Shown: piece after piece, positions 1 through 12,590 of the stretch
Layout of the letters: every line of letters begins with the position of its first letter
Numbering within the stretch: position 1 is the stretch's first letter
Assembly (NCBI RefSeq): GCF_000090795.2
Contig: NW_003546250.1
Location: 62,001 to 126,000 of the forward strand
DNA from: Amphimedon queenslandica
Lineage: Eukaryota > Porifera > Demospongiae > Haplosclerida > Niphatidae
Length of the DNA: 64,000 bases
Direction of reading: 5' to 3'
The notes under the pieces: generated by a model
What the model was told of the DNA's origin: nothing
The model's database searches: none
The model's input: the letters and a program-made list of their open reading frames with translations, nothing else
Translations under genes and position numbers: made by a program

Positions 1-2112
<2,112 letters not shown>

Positions 2113-2269
2113 CCTTCCTTCAGCTGTATTCCTGCAGCAAACTGAGCAAAGACTTATAAGACTCTGCAGGAGATCGACCCAGACTGTATGGTGAGTCATC
2201 CGACCAATCAGATTGCTGCACTCACGTGTAGTCTCCATCAGCCCATCACCCCATTGTTATCTAGTGGAA
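2113..2269. promoter_or_regulatory. Bidirectional CYP51/LSS promoter with SRE-like, CCAAT and E-box motifs
   Basis: This 157-bp spacer separates the divergent start codons of CYP51 (2112, minus) and lanosterol synthase (2270, plus). It contains an AP-1-like TGAGTCA (2192-2198), a CCAAT box in CGACCAATCA (2204-2208), an E-box CACGTG (2223-2228) and ATCACCCCAT (2245-2254). The last differs at only its final base from the classic sterol regulatory element ATCACCCCAC. In vertebrates, SREBP sites next to an NF-Y CCAAT box control sterol genes, including CYP51. Motifs are seen directly; regulation is inferred. Confidence 0.6.
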
Positions 2270-3842
2270 ATGTCCGTCCCTCCAGCCACTGAGCTAAAGA
2301 GATGGAGACTAGCCTCTACTAATGGCCGACAGACCTGGAGCTACTGTGAAGAGGGGGAGGAGGAGGAGAGAGGACAATCCTTTCTTGAGGAAACTGCTCT
2401 TGGACTAGCTGAGGTAGCCATTACACTGTTACCATAGCAACAGGTTACCTTGTGTAGATTGGTAGAGAGAGAGCCTATCCTGTTAGTGTACTGGAGGCCA
2501 TTGAACTGGGACTGGACTACTACACTCGACTGCAGTCGGACGATGGACACTGGTCAGGGGACTATGGGGGACCGTTGTTCCTCTTACCTGGTACGATAAT
2601 GCATCGGTTATATTATTATTATGTATATATTAATTAAATTGTTATTATTATTAGGTTTAATTATTGTATATCATGTGACTGGTCTCCAGTTTGAGGATCA
2701 TCAAAGATTAGAGATGATTCGTTATTTGAGGAATGTACAGAATCCTGATGGTGGGTGGGGTCTGTAAGTACCTCTTCCCTCCCACTCATTAATTAATATT
2801 GATAGGCACATTGCTGGCAAGAGCACTGTCTTTGGAACTGCTCTCAATTATGTGAGTCTCCGCCTGTTGGGGGTGGGGCCTGATGATAACGAGCTAATTA
2901 AAGCAAGAGAATTACTGCATCAAATGGGTAATAATAATTAATATTAATTAATTAATATTAATTAATTGTTGATAGGTGGGGCGGTTTGCATTCCTTCGTG
3001 GGGTAAGTTCTGGTTATCAGTATTGAATGTCTATGACTGGTCAGGAGTTCATACCTTGCTACCGGAACTATGGTTATTAATGATAGTTAATTAACTATCA
3101 ATAATGGTTAATTATCAGGATATTGCCCCAGTGTGTTCCTGTTCATCCTTCCAAGATGTGGTGCCATTGTCGCCAGGTCTATCTGCCAATGGGATTCGTT
3201 TATTCAAAAAGAATTAAAGCTAAACCAACAAAAATAATACTAGAACTAAGACAAGTAATTTAATGAGAGGAATAACCAGTTTATTATTATTATTGTTTAT
3301 TATTATTACTTATTGTTATTGTTGTTTATTATTGTTATTGTTGTTTATTATTGATTAGGAGATATATGTACAAAGTTATGAGTCAATAGACTGGCCCTCC
3401 CAAAGGAACAACGTCTCTTCTACCGACCTCTATACTCCACACTCGCTGGCACTGGACTGGAGCTACTGTAAGTGATGATGTCGTGTGATGTAATATGATG
3501 TCATATCAGTACTCCTTGATGCTTATGAATCTCATCACATATCTCGTTTGCGTGCGTGGGCGGATGAGGAGATTCTTCGACAGATCAAAGCAGATGATTC
3601 ATTCACTAACTGCATCAGTATAGGACCCGTTAGTTATTAATTAATAGTTATTAATAGTGGGTGTGGTTTAGATATCCAAAGTGATCCAAATGTTGGTAAG
3701 ATGGTTTGTTGATGGACCTGATTCAACTTCATTTAAAGAGCACCTATCAAGAGTACCCGACTACCTCTGGTCAGTGGTCTGTTATTAATTGATGTTAATT
3801 AACTATTCAACAGGATGGGTAGAGATGGAATCAAGATGCAGG

Positions 3843-3928
<86 letters not shown>

Positions 3929-5595
3929 GTATTAGTATACTTTATACATAGTCTCCACCCATTGCCCCTCCCCCTTAGGGTACCAATGGATCTCAACTGT
4001 GGGATACTGCATTTGCTGTACAAGCAATACTTGAAGTATTTTATTTATTAATTATTAATCAGTTATTAATATTAGGCTTCATCATTTGACACTAATAAAC
4101 ACAGTCATTCTTTGTCAATGGCCCATAGCTTCCTATTAAGCACACAGGTACACTACAGTGACTGATCCTTTTAATTGCTCTATTTCAATTCAAGGTACCT
4201 GATAATCCTCCAGACTATAAGAAGTACTACAGACAAATGAGCAAGGTATGGTATGCATGTATAGTACAGCTGCTATCATGTCCCCTCCTCCTCCTCTAGG
4301 GTGGGTTCCCTTTCAGTACCCTGGAGTGTGGCTGGATTGTATCGGACTGCACTGCTGAAGGTTTAAAGTCTTTAATGTTACTAGAAGAAGAATGCAGGAG
4401 GTAATGGTATTAAAGGTTGAGTGAGTGTCACACGTGAATGTGTCTCCTTTAGTTTTATATCAAACGGAGTCACTGTCAGTAAAATGGAGGATACCATAAA
4501 TGTGGTTAGTAGTAGTTAGTAATAGTTATTAGTAGTGGTGTTAATGGTTGTTATTATTTAGTTATTAAACATGCAGAATTCTAATGGTGGGTTTTCATCT
4601 TACGAAACCAACAGGGGCGGAGCTATTCTTGAACTACTTAATCCTTCGGAAGTTTTTGGTAATTTATAGTGATCAAGTTATTATTATTATTGTTATTAAT
4701 AATAATAATTAATTAGGTGACATTATGGTTGATTATACTTATGTTGAATGCACTTCTGCTTCTCTTCAAGCAATCAACCATTTTAATAAAAGATATCCAC
4801 AACATAGACCAAAGGAAATACAGTGAGTAATAACTATTAATAACTATTAATAACTATTGATAACTATTGATAACTTCAATAGGGAGTGTCTTTCAAGGGG
4901 TCTGGAGTATATATTAAATATTCAGAGACCCGATGGTTCCTGGGAAGGGTAATCACTAATAACTATTATTAATAACTATTAATAACTAGGAGCTGGGGCG
5001 TGTGCTTCACTTACGGTACCTGGTTTGGGCTAGAGGCATTGGCCTCCATGAACAGAAGATATGATTATGGGTATGACATCATATGACATCATCACGTTGC
5101 ATCACATTACATCACAGCACTGCTGGTAGCGAAGTGAAAAGGGCGTGTCAGTTTCTTGTTGACCATCAGATGAGTGACGGAGGGTGGGGAGAAGATTTTG
5201 AAGTAATAATCAATATTAATAATAACGAAATAATTATGTCATGTGACAGTCATGTGAGAAGAGAGTTTATGTTCAGTCGGAAGAATCTCAAGTGGTCAAT
5301 ACTTGCTGGGCACTTCTTGGACTAATGGCCGTTAGGTATCCTCACACTGATGTCATTAAAAATGGAATAAAAGTAAATGATGATCATGATGATAGCTACA
5401 AGCGGCACTGCTACCTCTCCCTCTCTCTCTCCCTTCTAGTTGATAGTGTCCAGACAGTTGGACAGTGGTGAGTGGAAGCAGGAAGGCATCAAAGGTGTCT
5501 TTAATAAAACCTGCGCCATTACCTACACCTCCTACAAGAACGTGTTCCCCTTGTGGACATTAGGAAGGTTTTATAGTCTATACAAGGAATTGTGA
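2270..5595 (+). CDS. LSS: Lanosterol synthase (oxidosqualene cyclase)
   Basis: Cyclises 2,3-oxidosqualene to lanosterol on the ER membrane. The start at 2270 ([15 protein letters not shown]) matches the family N-terminus. Many short exons follow in order: ...[15 protein letters not shown] (about 2530-2590), [27 protein letters not shown] (about 2820-2875), [14 protein letters not shown] (about 2975-3015), [48 protein letters not shown], and the catalytic DCTAE (4345-4359). Then come [46 protein letters not shown] and [11 protein letters not shown]. It ends with [18 protein letters not shown] and a stop at 5593-5595. QW-type repeats (DGGWG, DGSWE) are present. All landmarks are intact, so the gene looks functional. 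An AAT microsatellite (3841-3930) fills one intron. It pairs head-to-head with CYP51, the next enzyme. Confidence 0.96.
3841..3930. repeat. (ATT)n microsatellite in an LSS intron
   Basis: A tract of ATT units with a few variant units makes up most of one short intron, just after the exon ending in GIKMQ. The poly-Leu and poly-Asn reading frames across it are artefacts of the repeat. Confidence 0.9.
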
Positions 5596-5681
5596 ACTTG
5601 CTGTTTGCTGCCATTTTTAATATTATTTTTTAATATTTATTTACATTGAACAAAGAGAAAGAGGACATTATTATTTATATT

Positions 5682-6380
5682 TTATTGTATTTTCAGTTTG
5701 AGTTGAGATGCTTTCTTCCCATCAAAGTTTCCACTCCATTCCTTCCCATTGTCATCAATAAACTTACCACGTCCTGTTAATCTGTAAAATAATAATAACA
5801 ACAACAGCAGCAGCTGCTAGTTGTACTTGTTCTTTTGAAATTGTCCGATATATTTAGATCCATCCTCCCACGTGTAGACCCCATTACCATGATACTCATT
5901 GTCAACGAAATCTCCCTATTACCAATGGAGTCAGTTTGAGCTCATTTCAATCAAGGATATTACTTCGTATGTTGATCCGTTTGGGTGACTCATTTTTCCT
6001 TTCCCATTCATCTTATCTTGCCTCCATTGTCCAGAGTATACCACTCCATTTGATAAGTGGTGTGACCCCTGTCCTTCTCTCTCTATCCCTCCTCCTCCTC
6101 CTCCTGTCGTCTGGTTAGTTTTAAACTCTCCTTCTACAAGATACCATTAGTCATTTCATTATCAAGAGTCTCTCTCTACCGTATTTCTCTCCGTTTGGGA
6201 ATATAAACACTCCATATTGATCATCAGCTCCTGATACTAACATAACATGAGAAGAATAGTAAAGGGCCTATCTAATGGCTACACTCTTTCTCTTACTGTC
6301 CGTCTTGGACTTCTTTACTAAAATAAAGAGGTACCGTTCAGTGCAAGAGCAAATAATAAGTAGTAGACCTTACCAGGCAT
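5682..6380 (-). CDS. MORN2: MORN repeat protein, MORN2-like
   Basis: A small MORN-repeat protein. Minus-strand exons in order: ATG at 6380-6378 (MP), an exon near 6238-6185 (GADDQYGVFIFPNGEKY), one near 6105-5985 (HHLSNGVVYSGQWRQDKMNG then KGKMSHPNG), one near 5930-5815 (YHGNGVYTWEDGSKYIGQF), and a last exon (about 5780-5682) with LTGRGKFIDDNGKEWSGNF and QLKLKIQ. The C-terminal EWSGNF...LKLK signature is what separates MORN2 from other MORN proteins. Joining the ATG exon to the next by GT-AG keeps the frame. Mammalian MORN2 is linked to germ cells, cilia and phagocytosis; the role here is inferred. An X-box-like site lies 83 bp upstream. Confidence 0.78.
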
Positions 6381-6462
6381 GACCAGTCCCTCCTGAGCAC
6401 TCTCTGGCTTGCTTTGCTGTTGGTCTGCAGTTACTGCCAGTTAGTTGCTAAGCAAATATTTA

Positions 6463-6509
6463 ATTGCTATGGCAACAAATGAAACCGGAAGTTGTATGAA
6501 ACCGGAAGT
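6463..6509. promoter_or_regulatory. X-box-like site and two ETS sites upstream of MORN2
   Basis: ATTGCTATGGCAAC (6463-6476) read on the minus strand is GTTGCCATAGCAAT, one base from the RFX X-box consensus GTNRCCATRGYAAC. It is followed by two ACCGGAAGT ETS-type sites about 16 bp apart (6484-6492 and 6500-6508). The MORN2-like start codon is at 6380 on the minus strand. Motif matches are direct; activity is inferred. Confidence 0.45.
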
Positions 6510-6703
6510 GCTTAAAATTCAAATTATTAATTTTTGCTGGTGTTTTGCATCATTTTAAATTTGAGCTCAATATTATCATCAGCTCCAGCTAATACACAGA
6601 ATGTATAGAGAACTAATTAATTATTCATTGCTGGTGGTATTATACTAATAATTATTATTGGACTAAAAAATTAATGTTAAAATTAATTATTAAGAGGAGA
6701 GTG

Positions 6704-9700
6704 TCATTGTTCTTGATTCTGACGAGAGTTGAGAAGTGATATACTGCTCATGAAATCAGTCAGTAACTGCTGACTGGACATATTGGCCTGAGGGGGACAG
6801 GGAGTGACGTTAAATTATCAATTATTATTAATAATTATTATCTTACTCCTTTCTGATCTATGAATTTAGTAACACTTTTTATCAGGGTTAAATCAGCTCC
6901 TTCATCCTAAAAACAATAATTAATGTATTTACAATAAAGAGAGGGCAGACCCCTTGGCTGCTCATGAATTGATCAACTTCAGTTTCAGAGAGATTAAATG
7001 CATCTTTAGCAATCTTTCTTGCTCTCTCCGACACCTTGTCATCACTCTTACTCCCTCCCCCTCCTCCTCTTTCTTGAAACAACTTCTCTTGTCTGTGCAA
7101 TTCAGACACTTCTTTAGCAAGATCCTACAACAAACAATGACAATAATTAATTATAATAATTATAAATTACTTTAATGAACTGTTGATAATGATTAATAAT
7201 GGTTCTTGATTCTTTTATAGTTTCCTCCAGTTCATTGATAATCAGTTCATATTCTGTCTTCCTGTGTCTGTCTTTCTTCTCCTCATTTTCTTTATAAATG
7301 GACAATTTCCGCTGAGACTCTTCTTGCAGTGCCCTCAACTGTAGCTTCTATACAAATATTAATAAATTCCTCAAACCCCTCCCCCTCAACTAAACCCCTC
7401 CCCCTCTCAACTCACAGAAGCTTTCAGCTCTTCTTTAGCTTGAGTCAATGAATCTTTTAATTTTTCTTTTTCTTTTAAATTGAATTCTGACTGTGTCTTC
7501 ATTGACGTTATCTGAACAACAATTGATAATTATTAATTAATTGATAGCCACACCCACCCTGTGCTTATACTGCTCCACTGATTGCTGGAGAGTAATCACA
7601 TGATCCGAGAGATGACTCTAATTAATAAATTAATTAATCAATACATCGCTACAATTATCTTACTATTTTCTCATCATCAGTGCTGCTCTTACTCTCAAGG
7701 TAAGATATCTTCTTCTTTAGTTCGTTCATGTACTGCCTCTTGTTCTTAAGGTCTCTCTCCATATAACAACACCTGAAACACAAAACACATACAGTACACG
7801 TACATGTACATGTACATACAGTAAGTTGTAAGTACCTGTACATGTACATACAGTACATGTACATGTACACATACAGTACATGTACATGTACACCCAGTAA
7901 GTACAGGTATAATGACCTTTCCTGAAGACTCTCTCTTTCCTTCTCAATTAATGATAGTTCAGTTTGAAGGACCTTTAACTGATCACTGAGTGTACTGCAC
8001 CTCTCGTTTAATAACTACAACACAATAAACAACAATAAACAACAATAAACAACAACACAATTACTATTACTTTCTTTTCAGTTCTAAATTGTTTAATATC
8101 TTCTTCTGTTGTTCCTCTCTTATCTCCCACACTAACAACAGTCTCTAGGCCACTGCAGCGTCCCTGGAGCTCATGGTATGAGTTCTCTAATAGCTTCATG
8201 TCTTCTTTTAACGACTATACATGTACATGTACATTAAATAAAGTCCCAATCCCTCCAGCTGTCAATGTACTTGTATAATTCCTTTTTGTGATGCGACTTT
8301 GTCTTGTAATGGTTTTATTTGACACTCGCACCTTTCTCTCTCAGTCTCTGCCTCTTCAAGTGATTTGACAGCAGCTGCTCTCACATCAGTAAGAACAGCA
8401 ACCTAACAATAACAATACAAAGCTATTTAGAAAGTTTGAGCTGATTCCGACTTCAATTTTTCAAGTTACAGGCATTTTAAGAAAATGCCAAATTTCTGAA
8501 AAATACCCAAGGCTATAGCCCATGGTTTTTTCCAAAAAATGGCTCCGAATTCATCCCAAACTTTTATTACAATTTCTGATACATATTGATGCCCTTATGC
8601 TGTGTAGCAAGTTTGAGGTTATTCCGACTTCAGTTTTTCAAGTTACGGCCATTTTAAGAAAATGCCAAATTTCTGAAAAATACCCAAGGCTATAGTCCAT
8701 AGTTTTTTCCAAAAAATGGCTCCAAAATCATCCCAAAATTTTATTACATTTTCTGATACATAGTGATGCCCTTATACTGTGTAGAAAGTTTGAGCTGATT
8801 CCGACTTCAATTTTTCAAGTTACAGCCATTTTTAAAAAATACCAAAATTCTGAAAAATACCCAAGGCTATAGCCCATGGTTTTTTCAAAAAATGGCTCCG
8901 AAATCATTCTAAAATTTTATTACATTTTCTGATACATATTGATGCCCTTATGCTGTGTTGAAAGTTTGAGCTGATTCTGACTACAATTTTTCAAGTTACA
9001 GCCATTTTAAGAAAACATCAAATTTCTGAAAAATACCCAAGGCTATATAGCCCATGGTTTTTTCAAAAAATGGCTCCTAAATCATGGCAAATTTTTATTA
9101 CATTTTCTGATATATATTGATGTCCTTATGCTATAATAAGTGGGCATGGTCACCTGTTGGGTTAGGCTCTTGATCCTTTGATGTGCAACCTTCAGTTGAT
9201 GGTGCCACTTACACTTGTGGGTGGAGCTTGAGTTGGAGGAGCAGGAACTGGAACAGTTTGTCTTTGAATGCTTTTTATCGGCCGAGAGCATGTGAGTTGA
9301 TTGATTGGGTACAGACTGACGGACAATAGGGGGTGGGGCAGTAGGTGGGGCTGGAATGGACGGGGCATGTATAGACTGAGATAGCTTATCAATAGCTCGT
9401 GACAGTAAGTGATAACTGGCCAATATATCACCTTCTGAATATCTCCGCCTGTGAGCAGTATGGGAAGGAGACTGGGCGGTATGAGAATGAGACAGGGCAG
9501 TATGGGAATGAGTTTGTTGGTCTATTAGTGCGTGGGCTGAGAATGAGCGGCGATAGGCTAGTCTTGGTGTTTCCTGGTCATGGTTCCTGGGGATGAGGTT
9601 GACTTGAACACAGGAATTAGTAACTGATATCTGCTCAGTGTTGGTTGATTTGTTTAGGGTGTGAGTGGGAGGGGGTGGAGGCGTGGCTCGGAGATCATTA

Positions 9701-9763
9701 ATAGTCAGTTGAAGCGAATGAATCATTTCCTCATTTTTATAACAATCATTCCTAAGCAACCTA

Positions 9764-9815
<52 letters not shown>

Positions 9816-11874
9816 TAAATAAATGTACATATAGAATTTATGCCTAACCTGTTTTCTTCTTTCAGCAATATGATTTCATTTCTTAATTTGTTTCTAATTT
9901 CCTCTTCCTTCTCTCTCTCCAGTGAGCTGCAGGAGGCCACTCTCCTCAACTGATGCAATGCAGTATCTCTTTGACTTATAACTACACACACAAATGGATA
10001 TTAATTAATTAAATGCATGTACATGTACATTAATTAATTAAATACATGGACATTAATCCCAACATACTGTATTGCTTTTCTTCAAGGAATAACTTCAGTT
10101 CATTAATGATTGTCTTATTTCTTGAGCAGGTTGCCTTGAGACAGTCTATCTCTTCCTCCTGGTCCAGTTTAATTCGTTCCAGTTCCTCACACCTGCTCCG
10201 ATAGGTCACCAACTGGGACCATAGCTCAGTCGTATTCTCGTGCTGGAGGGTGCGGCTTTCTTTAACTGGGCTCCGCCCCTTATTCAATAATATCGGCTCT
10301 TGATTCGTCAGTTCTGACTGACTACAAAAAAGGATGGGCTTTAATTAGGATAGCATGTGAGGTACCTTGACTCATAAGTTTTAATTTGTTGAAGTAAGAG
10401 ACCGTGAGATTCATTCAACGACTTCATCCTCGTCAGCCTCTTGTCGTGAGAGTCCCTCAACACCACAAGCTCCTCCTTCTGTTAATTAATAAAATACATT
10501 AATAATGGATACAAGTACATGTATAATAAATAAATGATACTTTTGTGTTCAGTTCAGTTCTTGCTTCAAACAGTTCTCTCTCGGTTCTTTCTAGCAGTTT
10601 CTGGTAGTTTAGGAGCTGGTCCAATACATCAGGAGACACTGTGGAGAAGGAACCATTCACCTAGCAATATTAATTAATTAATAATGTATTAATAAAGGTG
10701 TACTTGGTTGTCATGGAAATGAGACTCTGTCATTGACAGTAAGTGTTTAGTATCTTCAAGTTCTCTACACAGATACAAAAAGATAAACTCTTTACCTCTC
10801 TCTTCCCCTCACCTTTGTGTTGATTTCAGTTGTTTAGTTACATCTGATGCTATCTGTCGATAATTATTCTTTTCAGCTACTGCAATGTCAACATTTGATT
10901 TCAGTGTCTTAACCTCTTCGTCAAATTCAACTTGTAACGAGGACATTTTAGCACTAACTTCCCTCTCCTGGCAATTAAAATAAAATAAAATTTATTATTA
11001 TTATTATTATTACTTGTTTTTTAAATTGCTTTAGTCTGTCCTCCAAACATTTCACAGTTTCATCAAGACACTAACAATAAATAATATCCATTAATAATAA
11101 TAATAATAATAATAATTTGTACCTTTATTTTTAATAATAGTTCTTTTCTTTCATTAATTAATTCTTCATTATTCTTTTTTAATTTTCTAATTACTTCCTT
11201 GTCTGACGTCACCTCTAATTAATTAATAATCATTAATTATAATTAATTATAATTAATTAACTAACGTTTATTTTGTTTTTCAATTTCTTTAATTTTCAAG
11301 TTAAGTCTATTAATCTCTTCCAGTGCCTGAGGGGAGTGGCTATAGATTACTAGAATATTCAATAGTGCACTAACTTCTTGTAGTTTTGCCGACTGCTCTT
11401 TAATTAGAACACTCTCTTGTCTCTCAATACTTTCCGCCTGCTCCTTGTCATTCAATATTTGACTTTCTAAAACTTTAATCTTCTCTAACTGTTTGTCTAC
11501 CTCCTAGAGTGCAAGCATTAATGATACATGCTGCAGTTGCAGTTCACATACTTTCTGAAGAAGGTTAATCTCTTCTTGCTTGATATAAACCAGTTGCTGT
11601 AGCTCTAGGTCCCTCTTTGCTTTTTCTCTATAAAATGAAAGAGATAGACACTCTCTCAGTCTCTCCACAGCATACCTAGTCACTACAAGACTGATGGCCT
11701 CTGAGATGTCTGGAGATTGTTTCTGGAGCTGCTTCCATAAAGACCAAACGAAGTCTTTATCAGCCTACAGTATAATAGCAATAGAGTCTATGGGCGGGTG
11801 GTTCCATGGTCTAATACCTTGCATCTCTCCAGCTCCTCCTGCAGACAGGCCACCTCTCTACTGCAGGTAGACAT
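6704..11874 (-). CDS. CNTLN: Centlein-like centrosomal coiled-coil protein
   Basis: A long coiled-coil protein encoded by about twenty short minus-strand exons. The start at 11874 (MSTCSREVACLQEELERCK) lies 140 bp from the divergent LIG4 start. The next exon encodes ADKDFVWSLWKQLQKQSPDI and SEAISLVV, which I recognise as the centlein N-terminal signature. Heptad-rich exons follow almost throughout, with a low-complexity Pro/Ser/His-rich linker around 9680-9190. The C-terminal exons encode ARKIAKDAFNLSETEVDQFM (about 7040-6960) and SSQQLLTDFMSSISLLN, ending at 6704. In vertebrates centlein bridges C-Nap1 and Cep68 in centrosome cohesion. Assignment rests mainly on the FVWSLWK block; the rest only shows coiled coil. 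A four-copy tandem repeat sits in one intron. Confidence 0.68.
7780..7895. repeat. TGTACATG-rich microsatellite in a centlein intron
   Basis: Repeated ACATGTACATGTAC units, self-complementary octamers, interspersed with CAGTA. Short runs of the same motif recur at 8216-8232, 10015-10030, 15955-15970, 16905-16950 and 43325-43342. Confidence 0.8.
8420..9135. repeat. Four tandem ~175-bp repeats in a centlein intron
   Basis: Four direct copies start near 8428, 8603, 8782 and 8955. Each carries GAAAGTTTGAGCTGATTCCG, a TTTTTCAAGTTAC block, AAATTTCTGAAAAATACCCA, AGGCTATAGCCCATGGTTTT, AAAAATGGCTCC and a TGATGCCCTTATGCTGTGT block. The last and first blocks match the flank of the palindrome-bearing repeat found elsewhere, so this is a divergent subfamily. 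It contains no open reading frame. Copies differ by a few substitutions each. Confidence 0.88.
9770..9815. repeat. (AAT)n microsatellite in a centlein intron
   Basis: About fifteen AAT units immediately downstream (minus-strand sense: upstream) of the exon encoding NDCYKNEEMIHSLQ. Confidence 0.85.
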
Positions 11875-12014
11875 GTTTAAAATTAAACCAAGCCTAAGAG
11901 TCGGGGGAGGGGCTACTCCACCCAATGCATTGTGTAGTTATTTAACTTTAATATCTGCCGGTTTGTTAATTTTAATAAAAATGGCGGGTAAGTAACTGAA
12001 AATAAGCAGCAGAA

Positions 12015-12555
12015 ATGGCAGAGAAAATGGAGAGCTCTGATCATGATACAGGGACAGGAGGAGGAGGAGGAGAGAGTAAATCTGTTGCTTCTCAGGTTCC
12101 ATTTCAAGATTTCTGTGGGTAAGTCCACACCCATTGGTTACTGTCCATTGAGCCCCACCCCTTAGACTGTTAGAGAGGATCCAGTCGTTAAGTGGAACTG
12201 AGCGAAAGAAGACCAGTCTGGACCGGTTCATTAAACAATGGAGGGACACACACAACAAGCTCCACCTACCTGGTACCATCCATGTAAGATGATTAGTCAA
12301 TTGGGTGTGGTTTATCTTATTAATTAATTAATAGTCCGATAGTTTCTATCCAGCCATGCGTCTGTTACTACCATATTTGGACAGACAGAGACCCGCCTAC
12401 GGACTGAAGGAGGTATCACTAGCTAAGCAGTACATAGACATATTGAAGATAGCTAAAGACAGCCCTGATGCTAAGAAACTGTTAAACTATAGAACACCTC
12501 ATGCTGCTAAACACGTAAGAGATTAATAACATTATTATTATTATTATTATTATTA

Positions 12556-12590
<35 letters not shown>

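Noticed and set aside
3799-4051. Poly-Asn / poly-Leu frames inside LSS
   Set aside because: They cross an ATT microsatellite intron; only the flanking exon ends are LSS.
8420-9135. Possible CRISPR-like array
   Set aside because: The units are ~175 bp direct tandem copies without distinct spacers, in an intron of a eukaryotic gene.
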